NCBI RefSeq assembly: GCF_049243985.1
Contig: NC_135373.1
Coordinates: 8,911,501 to 8,975,500, forward strand
Origin: Paroedura picta
Taxonomy: Eukaryota > Chordata > Lepidosauria > Squamata > Gekkonidae
Reading direction: 5' to 3'
DNA: 64,000 bases
Part shown: in pieces, positions 1 to 10,570 of the stretch
Layout: each line of letters starts with the position of its first letter
Numbering within the stretch: position 1 is the first letter of the stretch
Notes under the pieces: model-generated
Database searches by the model: none
What the model was told of the DNA's origin: nothing
What the model saw: only the letters and a program-made list of their open reading frames with translations
Program-made: the position numbers and the translations under genes

Positions 1-791
1 TGATGCCCGCGAAGCAAGACAGGGCGGAGAGGATCATGAAGGCTCGCGTGGCGTTCCAATAGGCTACCGGGAACAAGACTGAGAGCAGTTCACAGACAGG
101 CACGAGGGACTGTTATTGAACATCATTATTTTGGAGCACAATGTTGGTTGTGATGGATGGGGATGGGGGGGTATTGGCCCTTTCCCATCCAGTGGTGAAC
201 CTGCGGCTGGCGGCTGGCTGGTTTTGCACTCATTGTAAACTAAGCGTTTTTTCACGTGAGGACCGAAGGACAGCCACCCAGCAATGGTGGCCGAGCCCAA
301 TCCCCGTCCCTGGTTCCCCTCCCCCACCCCGGTCACAAGTCAATTCCTGGTCTACAGATCTGGGGTTCTTTTTCCGGATCCCCACCACGTGGCGCTGAGC
401 TGGCTAAATAATAACATAAAGGCAAACTGGCTAAGAGCAACAGTGACCTGTCGAGACCCTACAGCCCGGCAGAATCCTCAGGCCCCTTAATGAGGGCCAC
501 GAGGGCCTCTAGTCACGTGCAGAGTTTATTCCCTTCGGATTAAGGAACCCTACCTAAGGCCAACCCCTTCTCTTTTGAGACGGCAGGCCCAAAAAGTGCA
601 ATTTGGCAAAGTCCGAGAGGGGCGGTCTAAAAAATCCCCAAACAGACAGACAGACAGACCAACAGACCGACAGACAGACAGACAGAGAGACAGACCGACC
701 GATGGACCGAAAAGACCGACAGACCAACAGACCGACAGACAGACAGACAGAGAGACAGACCGACCGATGGACCGAAAAGACCGACAGACCA

Positions 792-841
<50 letters not shown>

Positions 842-861
842 CGACAGACCGACAGACCGGC

Positions 862-893
<32 letters not shown>

Positions 894-894
894 C

Positions 895-928
<34 letters not shown>

Positions 929-1199
929 TAAACAATAAAATCTTCCAGGCAGGCTCTGCCCATCCAAACGAGTGGCAGAATTTGCACACAGGTCCCGTAG
1001 GTCCCGTTCCAAGCGGCCTCTTACCGATGCTCTCGACTTGCATGTAGCATTTCCCGGACACACAGTATCTCCAGAGACCCTGATGGGAGAAGGTCCCGGC
1101 CAGCCGGTACTGCATCCAGTAGTCGGTGACGGTCGAAATCACCAGGAGGACGTTCCCCACCGAGGCACAGAAGAGCCCCCCGCCCATGAAGCTGTACAT
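1..1199 (-). CDS. LIM2: Lens fiber membrane intrinsic protein MP20, 5' coding exons (partial)
   Basis: LIM2 is a four-span PMP22/EMP/claudin-family protein of the lens fibre cell membrane, involved in fibre cell junctions. The first coding exon is 1025..1199 and encodes 58 residues plus one base. It begins MYSFMGGGLFCASVG, continues through the first membrane segment, and has the extracellular family signature GLWRYC...KCY. It ends at a good donor (G then GTAAGA, phase 1). After an intron of about 960 bp the next exon, 63 down to 1, starts after a TAG acceptor and reads YWNATRAFMILSAL; the split codon gives the Ala that precedes YWN in human LIM2. The frame and intron phase therefore agree with the mammalian gene. 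Twelve bases of 5' UTR precede the ATG, after a CAG acceptor at about 1212, consistent with an upstream noncoding exon that I did not find. Later exons lie beyond the window. The identification is from memory of the human protein and is strong. Confidence 0.93.
642..926. repeat. (CAGA)n microsatellite with higher-order unit in LIM2 intron
   Basis: Imperfect CAGA/CCGA tetranucleotide array inside the first LIM2 coding intron. The left part also contains a ~64-bp higher-order unit, ending with GATGGACCGAAAAGACCGA, present twice (roughly 655-718 and 719-782). Open frames across it are low-complexity artefacts. Confidence 0.95.
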
Positions 1200-1437
1200 C
1201 TCGGTCTACCTCTGAGCAAGCAGGCTGCTGGCAGAAGAGTCGGGCTTAGAAACAAGGGCAGACATTATGGTCCCCCATGTACCATTAGGGATTTCTGTAC
1301 ACTTGGGGGGCAGGCCTGATTTTTAGGAGCGGCTTGGAGAATCACCATAGTTGTGTCCCAGTGTACCACAGGGGGATATCCATTTATTCTGCCCCACCCC
1401 CCATACTCAGCTGATATATTAATTAAACCATTTAGAC

Positions 1438-1574
1438 CAGGGGTAGTCAAACTGCGGCCCTCCAGATGTCCATGGACTACAATTCCCAGGAGCCCCTGCC
1501 AGCGTTCGCTGGCAGGGGCTCCTGGGAATTGTAGTCCATGGACATCTGGAGGGCCGCAGTTTGACTACCCCTGA
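1438..1574. mobile_element. hAT foldback MITE copy 1
   Basis: Near-perfect palindrome starting CAGGGGTAGTCAAACTG and ending with its reverse complement. The 8-bp target duplication ATTTAGAC is at 1430-1437 and 1575-1582. An 8-bp duplication and CAGGGGT ends fit a non-autonomous hAT element. Confidence 0.92.
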
Positions 1575-1582
1575 TTTAGACC

Positions 1583-2126
1583 CTGCCTTTTGTGGCTCAA
1601 GACAGTTTACAGCAAGTGCTAAAAAGCCTGCTACGAAGGGTCCAAAAACATCAGTCTCCCCTCCTGCCTTTTATCCCCAACGACCCAGTAAGGGAGCCGA
1701 GGCTGAGAGTGACCCGCCGGACGTCAGCCAGAGAGCTGCCCAGGCAAAGGGGATTGAAAGATTATTGAGTCGGAAGAATGCTCAAGGCACATAACGTGGC
1801 AGAGCTGATCTGGTTTGTTTGGGTCAACGAGAAACAGGAGTTACAGACTGAGTCTCTTTATCTCTGCGAAAGCTAATTTGAGTCCTTTGTGACAGGGAAC
1901 TCCATTCTAGACAGGCTCCAGCAGAGATGGGATTCGAATCCAGTCTGACTAGCTAGGATGGGCAGAGACGCAGGAGGCATGTCCTGCCCTCCTGGTGCCA
2001 AGACAGAGAATTTCAGCATGGTGTGGAGAGAAGGTGAAAAACCAGGAGGAAGGAAGGAAGATTCCCTGAGAGTAGCAATTGACACATCCAAGAGATAGCA
2101 TAGAAGGGGAAGGGGGATCAGGGCCC

Positions 2127-2130
<4 letters not shown>
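1583..2130. other. Intergenic, nothing recognised
   Basis: No coding exon or repeat family that I can name. Short open frames here lack codon structure or splice context. Confidence 0.5.

Positions 2131-2131
<1 letters not shown>

Positions 2132-2172
<41 letters not shown>
2132..2172. repeat. (CT)n microsatellite
   Basis: About 20 uninterrupted CT dinucleotides. Confidence 0.95.
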
Positions 2173-2176
<4 letters not shown>

Positions 2177-2215
2177 CTCTGTAGTTCCCTTCTGAAGTCT
2201 GAGGCTAAGAGGCAA

Positions 2216-2462
2216 CACAAACTGGTTGTGGTGGGCTTTCAGGGCTTTGTGGCCATGGTCTGGTATTTTTTGTTTCAGAGGTAGAACATGACAAGTCAGG
2301 AATCCCTCCGAGCCAAAGCTCAAGAGAAATTCCCATCTTGCCGTGTCCGACCTCTGAAGATGCCAGCCACAGGGACTAAACCTCAGGGACGAAAAGGGTC
2401 AGACCATGGCCACACAGTGTGGAAAGCCCACAAGAACCAGTTGCCTCGGGTCGTGAAAGCCT
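2216..2462. repeat. Inverted pair of a dispersed repeat
   Basis: The left arm (about 2216-2290) reads GTGGTGGGCTTTCAGGGC...GGCCATGGTCTG. The right arm (about 2335-2462) contains the same text inverted, ending GTGTGGAAAGCCCACAAGAA. Both carry the motif before the CTGAAGATGCCAGCCACAG block that I associate with a common squamate repeat. The family was not identified. Confidence 0.55.
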
Positions 2463-2469
2463 TCAACAA

Positions 2470-3345
2470 TTCCTTAGGCAGCACAAAGTCCTTCTCTTCC
2501 AGCCCGCAACTCTGGGACCCCAGACTCTTAACAGCACTGGGACTTCTTAGCTCGCCTTTCGGCTCTCCAGGAACCCTAAGCAGCTTGCAAGGAAAAGGGA
2601 AAGGGGAAAGAAAGGAACCTGGAGGCACATAAAAGAAGCCAGCCTGCCCTCCACCCCAAGTCATCTGGGCCTAGGCGAGCACCCACAGAACTGGCCCATC
2701 AAAGCTGTGCACCACGGGCTCCGTGCCAAGGGCTCAGCTGGCTCCCAGCCATCTGCGGCAGAGAAGACAGGGGTTGGTAGGAGAGTTGAGCGCCATCGTC
2801 AGGACTGTAGAGCTCCATTGATGGATCGTGATGCCTGGAGACTCAGGGTCCATCCCCCATCCATTCACCTGTCCCTGGTCACCCACCCCTAGGTCCTTGT
2901 CCATCGACCCATGCTTACCTGTGGATCCCGGAGTCTCTTTCCCTGGCCGTCTCTCCTCTCAGCTGAGCTGACCCCTGTCCGACCCTTTTCCCAACGCCCC
3001 CCTGGTGTTTCGCTGACTCTGCCTAAACTTCTCTGTCCGGGTCCAGAGAGTCACAGGAGAGAGCGACAGAGTGGGGGGAGCACCGGGGCTGATTGTTCCA
3101 GAAGGCAAAATTTGCACGGACAGCAGACTGCCTCCGGTATTGTGAACGAAACGTGCTGACTCTCCAGCTGTGGAGCCCAGTTTAGGCCTCCAGGAGGGCA
3201 TCAGGAAGGGTTGCACACACATATTCTAACTCCCTCAATAAGTGTCAAGAATGGGGGTTAAGGCTGCATGCTGGCCTGTCCTATGTGCTTAAGAGGGGCT
3301 CTGCAAACCAGCAAACATTCATGGCCAGGATCCAAAGTGACAAAG
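2470..3345. other. Intergenic, nothing recognised
   Basis: Moderately GC-rich unique-looking sequence with only short, unsupported open frames. Confidence 0.45.
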
Positions 3346-3347
3346 TG

Positions 3348-3912
3348 GAGCAGCGGGAGAGGACGTGGCATCTGCTCGGCATGCAGAGAGTCCCAGGTTC
3401 AAACCCCGGTGTCTCCACTTACAAGACTTGGGTGATAGGAAAGATCTTCAAGACTGCACGGCCCACACTGACCTTGATAGACTGCTGAGTTCTTTAAAGC
3501 AGAGGTAGTCAACCTGTGATCCTCCAGATGTTCACGGACTACAATTCCCATGAGCCCCTGCCAGCAAACGCTGGCAGGGGCTCAGGGGAATTGTAGTCCG
3601 TGAACATCTGGAGGACCACAGGTTGACTACCCCTGCTTTAAAGGGATGTGGAGCAGGATTAGAGCATCTGCTGGGCATGAGAAGGCCCCAGGTCCAATCC
3701 CCCAGCATCTCCACTGGGAAAGCCCAGGTAGTACGTGTTGGGAAAGACCTTGACTTGCGGCCCAAGAGAACCACGGCTCCTCAGAGGGGTAATGGTAGAC
3801 CAAGGATCTGATGTCGCAGAAGGCAGCATCTTCTTTAAAAGGGTGTGGCTTCGGGGCAGAACGGCTGTTTAGCATGCAGGTCATCCCAGGTCCAATCCCC
3901 ACAATTAGGCAG
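3348..3912 (+). repeat. Cluster of SINE-C fragments around a MITE
   Basis: Three tRNA-derived pieces in the same orientation lie at about 3348-3475, 3645-3780 and 3840-3912. Each has the run GCATGCAG..GTCCCAGGTTCAA, the B-box-like part of a tRNA promoter, then a CATCTCCA-type body. The middle and left pieces are separated by the hAT MITE at 3500-3635. Confidence 0.6.
3500..3635. mobile_element. hAT foldback MITE copy 2
   Basis: Palindromic, ends CAGAGGTAGTCAACCTG / CAGGTTGACTACCCCTG. Target duplication CTTTAAAG at 3492-3499 and 3636-3643. Belongs to the CAACCTGTGG subfamily also seen at 10435 and 52973. Confidence 0.92.
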
Positions 3913-4010
3913 GTACTTCTGATCGAATTGTGTATATAGCTACAATTTCTATTGTGGCCTTTTCATTATTTGAGGACAGGTAATAAATGCCTGGAGCTGA
4001 TGAATTTAGA

Positions 4011-4120
4011 AGAAGAAGGGTTGATTCTTATATGCCGCCTTCCCTTTCCTCTCCCCACAACAGACACCCTGTAAGGGAGGTGAGGCTGAGAGAGCCCTGA
4101 TATTACTGAAGAAGAAGAAG
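4011..4120 (-). mobile_element. SINE-A 3' fragment
   Basis: Reads on the minus strand from CAGTAATATCAGGGCTCTC to the TATAAGAATC end, with an internal deletion of the CTTTGAGACTCC block. It abuts the DNA element at 4121, which separates it from the sister SINE pieces at 5000-5275. Confidence 0.75.
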
Positions 4121-4999
4121 GGGCTTTCCGCACCGGGATCCATGTAGCAAATTGTTTGCTGAACGAAAAATCGCCATTTTAAATAGTGGAATTCGTCGTT
4201 ATGCATACCTGCCTTTGGAGTGGAATCCAGTTGCGTTTCTATCGTTTCCCACAGGCTTCCGGCCTCGGCAAAAATCGCTAGAAAGGAAGCGCTATTGCCG
4301 AGCTGTGTCCCGCCCCTGGCCGTCAAGCAGCCAATGGGCGGCCGTTAGCATGCTCCCAAACAGCCCATTTCCCTTTAAGGAAGGTTTAAAAAACACACAC
4401 ACACACACGTTGCAACGAATCTGCGTTGATTCGTTGCAACGGAGAGACCCATCCAGCTAGCAGGTGGTGTTTGAGCTGCCGTTTCATCGTTGCCACGCTC
4501 CCCCCGAGTGAAAAAAAAAAATCCCCCCCCTCATGGGTGCGATTTTCGGCGAAAATAAAGTCAAAATAAACCAGCAAACGGGCTTCTGTGTTGCTTGTGC
4601 TTAGTGACTTTAAACAGAGGGACTGCAGCCGGGGAAGCCTCGCTGGCTAAACGAAGGCTCGCCGGTGCGTTGATCTCCGCTCGCTCTGAGAAAAAAAAAT
4701 GGCGATCGCTTTGCCGGAAGATCAGAGGAGAGAGCCAGGGGGAGGGACTTTTCAAAAACTGCAACAATGGTAACGCACAGAACTTTCCTGCTAGTGTTGC
4801 AGATTGGTTGCAGGAGTGTATCGCTTTCCGGAGGGTGAATCCACTTTTTGGGATTTCCCTGAATGAGCTACAACAAAGCGCTTTTTGCGGATCGGTTTCA
4901 GGTGTGTGGCAGATTGTCAACGACATTGTGCATAACGGCAAAACTGTAGCGATTTCAATTAGTAACCATTGTGCTATTTTGGACGAATGCGGAAAGCCC
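4121..4999 (-). mobile_element. ~0.88-kb non-autonomous DNA element, copy 1
   Basis: Bounded by the inverted ends GGGCTTTCCGCAC and GTGCGGAAAGCCC (right end reads ATGCGGAAAGCCC). Inside are a CA run, poly-A/C runs, GGCCAGGGGCGGGACAC (on the minus strand) and GTTGCAACGAATC motifs. Several are shared, in reverse orientation, with 23450-24401, so the two are copies of one family lying in opposite directions. No transposase frame is visible. The superfamily is uncertain. Confidence 0.7.
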
Positions 5000-5275
5000 T
5001 GAAGAGTTGGTTCTTAAATGCCGCTTTTCTCTACCTGAAGGAGTCTCAAAGCAGCTTACATTCCGCTTCCCTTTCCTCTTCCCACAACAGACACCCTGTG
5101 AGGGAGATGAGGCTGAGAGAGCCCTGATATTACTGAAGAAGAAGAAGAGTTGGTTCTTATATGCCACTTTTCTCCACCTGAGGGAGTCTCAAAGTGGTTT
5201 ACAGTCGCCTTCCCTTTCCTCTCCCCACAACAGACACCCTGTGAGAGAGGGGAGGCTGAGAGAGCTGTGACTGAA
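5000..5275 (-). mobile_element. Two tandem SINE-A 3'-half units
   Basis: Units at about 5000-5145 and 5146-5275 each run (plus strand) from GAAGAGTTGGTTCTTA to GAGAGAGCCCTGATATTAC or similar. They are joined through ACTGAAGAAGAAGAAG. The same joint occurs at 4105-4120 and, inverted, at 5975-5990. Confidence 0.8.
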
Positions 5276-5324
5276 TACCTATTAGTATTGTACCCACTGG
5301 GTTGACCAAAAGTTTCGCCAGAAG

Positions 5325-5440
5325 AAGAGTTGTTTTATTTTTATGCTTTTCACTGTCCAAAGGAGTCTCAAAGCAGCTTACAATTGCCTTCCATTTCTTT
5401 TCCCTGTGAGGGGGCTGGGGCAAGGAACACAAGGAAAACA
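5325..5440 (-). mobile_element. Diverged SINE-A 3' fragment
   Basis: Retains AGGAGTCTCAAAGCAGCTTA and the GAAGAAGAGTTG end, but is clearly more degraded than its neighbours. Confidence 0.65.
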
Positions 5441-5711
5441 CCAAGCTCCTTCTCCAAGGAGCTTGCAAACAGTCAGCCAGGCTGGGCATGCCAGCAACAG
5501 ACCTCAGTGCAGTCCTGAACCTTTTTATTCAGGACTTCTTCCCACTGAGCTCAGTGGCATTTCATTCCTAGTAAACATGCCTAGGACAGCAGCTAGAACT
5601 GGCTTGTGAGCATTCAATGAGCAGATCAGTTTCAAGACACAACCTTGGCTTCTAAATGCTGATAGAAGGAGAAGTTGGTTCAAAAGCTGGCCACCCTGCA
5701 CAAGAATGCCA

Positions 5712-6116
5712 CTTGGTATAGGAGTTAGGAGCGGCGGCTTGTAATCCAGGAGCCGCGTTTGATTCCCCACTCCTCCACATGCAGCCAGCTGGGTGACCTT
5801 GGGCTGGTCACAGTCCTGATAGTGCTGTTCTCACAGAGCTGTCCTGCCAGGGCTCTCTCAGCCTCACCTCCCTCAGAGGGTGTCTGTTGTGGAGAGAGGA
5901 AATGGAAGGCAAATGTAAGCCCCTTTGAGACTCCTTTGGGTAGAGAAAAGCGGCATATAAGAACCAATTCTCTTCTTCTTCAGTAATATCAGGGCTCTCT
6001 CAGCCTCACCTCCCTCACAGGGTGTCTGTTGTGGGGAGAGGAAAGGGAAGGCGATTGGAAGCTGCTTTGAGACACCTTTGGGCAGTGAAAAGCAGAGTAT
6101 GAAAACCAACTCTTCT
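5712..6116 (+). mobile_element. SINE-A dimer: full monomer plus 3' half
   Basis: A full tRNA-derived monomer (5712-5983) has the A-box region GGAGTTAGGAGCGGC, the B-box region GTTTGATTCCCC, the body CCAGCTGGGTGACCTTGGGC and a CTT-rich end. It is joined directly to a second, head-less unit (5984-6116) beginning CAGTAATATCAGGG. Confidence 0.85.
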
Positions 6117-6529
6117 GCTTTCTCAGATAGCCTGGGAAGGGATTTTAGGGAATGCCCCAAGGCACTGTGTTCAAATAAGAAAGCATTACTTCAACGCTCT
6201 GCTCTGCCACTTCAAGCCACCGCTTCCTGTTCCGGATGTTCTCCCAGCAGGGGGTGGCCGGTGAGTCACTGTTCCCTGTCCCCTTGGCTGGTGAAAAAGG
6301 TGTGCTCATGATTGCAGAACAGAGGTGCTGAACAGCCACGTAGCTTCTGAAAAAACAACACACCAGCTGTAGTTTTAAAACTGGAGTATTAAATAATGAA
6401 GTTCTTGAATACAGCCACCAGAGGGAGCCAGTGGATCAGACTTCATCCACCCCAGACGGCGAAAAAATCTGGGCAAACTTTAGAGGTGCAGTACACCTCC
6501 AACCCTATGTGCAAGTGTTTTGCCTCCAG

Positions 6530-7162
6530 GACCATCCATTCCATCTACATTTATATCCCTCCTTGGATCTAGCCTCCTCTAGAGAAACCTTGTTGGGTCA
6601 GGCCATCAACCTGTCCAGGCCATCACTCTGTGTCACGGTAGCCAAACCCCAGGGGGCATCAGGAGGTCCACCAGAACTCCAGAAGCCCTCCCTCTGCTGA
6701 CCTCCCAGCATACAGAGCATCACTGCCCCAGGCAGAGTGTTCCACCTCTATCTTGTGACTCAGAGGCGCTGATGAACCTCTTCTCCATACATTTATCCAG
6801 TCCCCTCTGCAAGCGGTCCATGCTTGTAGCTGAGTCAACACCACCACTCCCGGCAGCAGTGAATTCCACTCATTTCTTGGGCTGCTGGTGAGTTCTTGCA
6901 TTAAATGAGAGAAAAGTCCTTTTTTCTACCCTCTCTGTCCCAGGAGTCATTTCATAAACTTCTGTGATACCACCTCTTAATGGTTGTTTCTCCGAGCTAG
7001 AGCGACAACCTCTTTAGCTTTTCTTCCTTGGGAAGGTGTTCCATTCAATTAATCCTTTTTGTTCCCTTTATCTGCACCTTTCCCAATGCTATATCTTTTT
7101 TGAGGTGTGGTGACCAGAACGGTACACAGTAGCTCAAATGGGGCCACGCCATGGATGAATTT
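6530..7162 (-). mobile_element. CR1-type LINE fragment
   Basis: On the minus strand the sequence carries the CR1 text CTGTGTACCGTTCTGGTCAC followed by AAAGGTGCAGATAAAGGGAA and a run toward CTCTGAGTCACAAGATAGAG. It is heavily diverged with no intact frame. The left limit is approximate. Confidence 0.65.
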
Positions 7163-7266
7163 TGGGAAGGGCTGTGGCTCAGAGGCGGAACATCTGCTTG
7201 GTATGCAGAAGGTCCCAGGATCAATACCTGGAATCTCTGACCAAAAAGACCAAGGGCAAGACTCTA
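7163..7266 (+). mobile_element. SINE-C fragment
   Basis: GGGCTGTGGCTCAGAGGCGG is an A-box-like head, and GGTCCCAGGATCAATACCTGG a decayed B box. Confidence 0.65.
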
Positions 7267-7277
7267 CCTGAAATCTG

Positions 7278-7401
7278 GACCTATTCTGCACACATTGGAT
7301 AATGCACTTTCAAAGTGCTTTTGCAGCTGGATTTTCCTGTGCAGAACAGGATAATCTACTTCCAATTGAAACGGCATTTTCCAATGTGTGCAGATTGGGC
7401 C
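7278..7401. mobile_element. Short GGCCCATTCTGCACA-type MITE, copy 1
   Basis: Foldback of about 124 bp with ends GACCTATTCTGCACACATTG / CAATGTGTGCAGATTGGGCC. Flanked by CTG on both sides (7275-7277, 7402-7404), a possible 3-bp target duplication. Related copies are at 54523 and 57855. Confidence 0.75.
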
Positions 7402-7560
7402 CTGGAGAGCTGCCACCAGACTGAATAGACAATATTATGAACAAGGAGGGGACAAATGATGCTGGAACAGAAAACCACAAACCTAACAGGAATTAGCTAG
7501 GACCTGAAAGGTTAACTGTCTGGCCAATTTAGACAACAGGTTACAAAATTATATAAACAG

Positions 7561-8240
7561 CTAGCAGCAAAGCCCATTTATAAAAAAATGGGCTTTGAAA
7601 AGGGAGAAGGGAGAATGATAAGGGAAGGGGGAAGTGCCCCCATCAAGTGTACTGGTCTTCTGTAGGTCGTCCTGAAGAGCCAGGCCCCTGCAGGAGCAGG
7701 ATGAGAGGCAGCTAGTGGGGCGGGAAGGCCTGTCTTCGGTGCACCCGGTGTAGGTGGGGTTCCTATCTGCAAGCCCCTTGCCCCGGAAAGGCCTTTCACC
7801 ACATCTGCAACACGGCAAAATGCCCTCCCAGGCCAAGGGGCAGTGGAGAAGGACCCCCCTCATCAGGAAATACCACTGCAGAGCAAAATGCCCTCCCAGG
7901 CCAAGGGGCAGTGGAGAAGGACCCCCCTCAGCAGGGATGCCACTGCAGAGCCACCCTTCAGCTTCAGCAGTCAGGGATGCTTCTGAGGCAGGGGTGAGTG
8001 GCAGTCAAGGGAGGGTGGGAGGAGTTCCAGCTGGGCCAATCAGGCTCTGATTGGCCCTATTCCAGCTCGGACAGCTGGACTCGCTCCACCCCGGGGGCAG
8101 TTTCATACATATATAGAGGAACCATGGATAAGGATATATGTTGTGTGCAGCTAAAAAAATATCTTTTAAAGTTGAAAACACCCAAAACGCACAGGGCATT
8201 ACTGAAAAATTATCCTGTACACTGAATAGCAACTTTGGAA
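7561..8240 (-). mobile_element. Possible Helitron-like element, 3' end at 7561
   Basis: Read on the minus strand the left edge ends with a perfect 12-bp hairpin (arms 7586-7597 and 7568-7579, loop 6) followed by GCTG and CTAG. This resembles a Helitron 3' terminus (hairpin plus CTRR). The body holds a 68-bp direct repeat (7815-7882, 7883-7950) and the inverted pair GGGCCAATCAG/CTGATTGGCCC at 8033-8058. No helicase frame is visible, the base after CTAG is not the expected T, and the right limit is a guess. Confidence 0.35.
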
Positions 8241-8930
8241 TGTGAGAGGACAGACTCAAGGAAAATTGGAAATGGGTCAAAAGAGAAATGTCACCATTTA
8301 CTATTTACCATTTACAACAAGGAACCGAGGAAGACCCGAGTTCCAATCGGTCTGAATTCAGCAGGATCCACAACGGAAAGAACAAAGTGCAGAATCAGCC
8401 TAGGTCAGGATTTCTCATGGCCTCCTCCAGTTATTCAGCAAGGGCAACAAAAACCTTGGATGGTCTTTAAAAACCCACCATTGACTAAATATGCTCACTT
8501 CTTTAGCCTTGTCCATAATGAATCTGGCCACAGAATATGGCTTAAAATCCAGGCTTGATGTGACCTCCATTAACAGCCTGGGGAATTGTTCTGTCTGAAG
8601 CCTGGTAAAGACCATCTTGTGTCAGCTATCATTTCAGATCTCTCTCCTTCCTCACCACTGAAGCACAGGCAAGGAAGCGGCTGCCGACTCTGTCTTCTCC
8701 ATCAGCATCAGAAACGGGGATATCGGTACAAAGTCGCTGTCTTTCTAGCTGAGGCTTATGAAACAGGAGCCCCCGTTTCTTTCCCCTGAAGCTGGATCCC
8801 CCCCCCCCCCGCCTCCTTTACGAATTCATTCCTCTCTTGCTGAAACTGAAACCGAGTCCTCACCGGGAATAGAAAGCAGCTAACTTTCCTGTTTCGAGTG
8901 GGTCGCCGTGGTGGTCTGAAGTTGCACAAC
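8241..8930. other. Intergenic, nothing recognised
   Basis: AT-rich left part and a poly-C run near 8800. No supported exon or named repeat. Confidence 0.45.
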
Positions 8931-8936
8931 AAAATT

Positions 8937-9073
8937 AGAGCCCAATAGCACCTTTAAGACCAACAAAGATTTATTCCAGGCGTGAGCTTTCGAGTGCAGG
9001 CACTGAGTGCCTGCACTCGAAAGCTCACACCTGGAATAAATCTTTGTTGGTCTTAAAGGTGCTATTGGGCTCT
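8937..9073. repeat. Perfect head-to-head inverted duplication
   Basis: Two 68-bp arms (8937-9004, 9006-9073) have one mismatch and a 1-base centre. Each arm is the end of a dispersed repeat reading AGAGCCCAATAGCACCTTT...GCTTTCGAGTGCA. A single-armed relative lies at 33770-33860. Confidence 0.9.
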
Positions 9074-9167
9074 GATTTTCCTGTTTCTCACTGTGAGTCC
9101 ATAAAGGCCGAGTAAGGAGGAGAAGGGCTTAGAGATGCTAGCCTTTGCCTCTCTCTGCACCATGGCC

Positions 9168-9250
9168 CTGGTATTCCTTGGAGGTCTCCCATCCAACGCC
9201 AGCCAGCTCTGCTCAGCTTGAGGGAACTTATTCCAGCCCTGCCTATCCAA
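9168..9250 (-). repeat. 5S rRNA-like SINE head fragment
   Basis: GGAGGTCTCCCATCCAACGC followed by CTGCTCAGCTT is the reverse complement of the 3' half of vertebrate 5S rRNA, diverged. Related pieces are at 51400-51610 and 57400-57575. Confidence 0.5.
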
Positions 9251-10030
9251 GTCAGGGTTCTTGGAGTCATTAGGACTAGAAATGAGGCTGTGGGACCCAA
9301 CCAATCACCATCATTCCACTATGGAAGACACTAATAAGGGGGGGGGGGAATCGGCACGCTCGGATTACCAGTCATCACCATGCTGTTTAGCCTGGGCAAG
9401 GGCTTTGATTGTAAGAGCATTCATCATGCCTCCCTGCCCTCTCTGTACTCCCGGCACAGTTACATTGCCAGTTTGTGCCTCCGGAGAGGAAGGCCAGCTT
9501 GCTCTCTTCTGGCTCCTTGTGATTGAGTCGTGTTCTGTTTGGGAGCCTCGTGCCTCTCGCAGTGGAGGAGGCACAGGTGCTACGAGCCTGGCTATTTTCC
9601 TCCTTCCTGCTCCGGTAGAACAGGGGTGAAGGAATGGGGCATTTGTGCCACCGCAATCAGTCCTGGCAGGGAGGAGGTTGCAATCTCTGTCCTAGCCTCT
9701 TCTGCCCTTTGGTATGGCTCCGTATCTAAGCACACTCCTTCCCTGTCTCTGTGCGTTTCTTCTTCATCTTGGAGGTAGACAGAAGAACAGCTTTCTTCTC
9801 CCATGGAGTACTCCCATTTTCCAAATCCTAAAAGTCCACCGTTCTGCAGAGTCATGGAGCTCTGCGGCGAAGGTCCTGTTGGAGCAGCGGGGCTAATTGG
9901 ACTGGAGAGAGGGTCAGCCCACGACAGTCCAGTAAAGGCATACTAAATTTGTATAGCCCTGCCTGGAGCGATTGGAGGCATGACCTGACCATTCCTGGAG
10001 GACTTCCTCCACTGAAGGTGAAGGCGATTG
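9251..10030. other. Intergenic, nothing recognised
   Basis: No supported exon. A short G run occurs at about 9339. Confidence 0.4.
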
Positions 10031-10205
10031 TGCTAGGGTTGGCCAGTGGAAAAAGGAGACCAGGCCAACAAAGAGTGCAGTGGTTGGACACAACCAGGAT
10101 GGACACCAGCCACATCACACGGCTGTGTGGGATTGAGGATCGTGGTGACAGCTAAGCTGTGGGATCTCCAAGAGTCGGACATGACTGAAGGGATGACAAT
10201 AACAT
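10030..10205 (+). mobile_element. RTE-like LINE 3' fragment
   Basis: Contains GGAGACCAGGCCAACAAAG and AGTCGGACATGACTGAAGGG, which resemble the conserved RTE/BovB 3' text (AGTCGGACACGACT). Diverged. Confidence 0.45.
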
Positions 10206-10434
10206 CCTACGCACCACACAATCTTAGGCCTTAGACCTGATGCGTTTCGACCCTCACTGGGTCTTCCGCAGAAGTCTACTTCCAGTTAGGTTTGTTGTTT
10301 TCTGTTCTGGACAGTGTCCTGACCTCGATGGATCCAGGGTCTGGATAAGGCAACCTCATGGATGCATCTTCCCAACAGCCATGCAAGGTGGATTGATGGA
10401 TTGATGAAGACTAGCTCCAGGCTACCCTGTAAAC

Positions 10435-10570
10435 CAGGGGTAGTCAACCTGTGGTCATCCAGATGTTCATGGACTACAATTCCCACGAGCCCCTGCCAGC
10501 AATTGCTGGCAGGGGCTCGTGGGAATTGTAGTCCATGAACATCTGGAGGACCACAGGTTGACTACCCCTG
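10435..10570. mobile_element. hAT foldback MITE copy 3
   Basis: Palindromic ends CAGGGGTAGTCAACCTG / CAGGTTGACTACCCCTG. Target duplication CTGTAAAC at 10427-10434 and 10571-10578. The element sits in an older L2-like fragment. Confidence 0.92.

Noticed and set aside
550-1063. Long overlapping frames reading CLSVCLSV or QTDRQTDR
   Set aside because: They are translations of the CAGA microsatellite in several frames at once; only the LIM2 exon at 1025-1199 is real.
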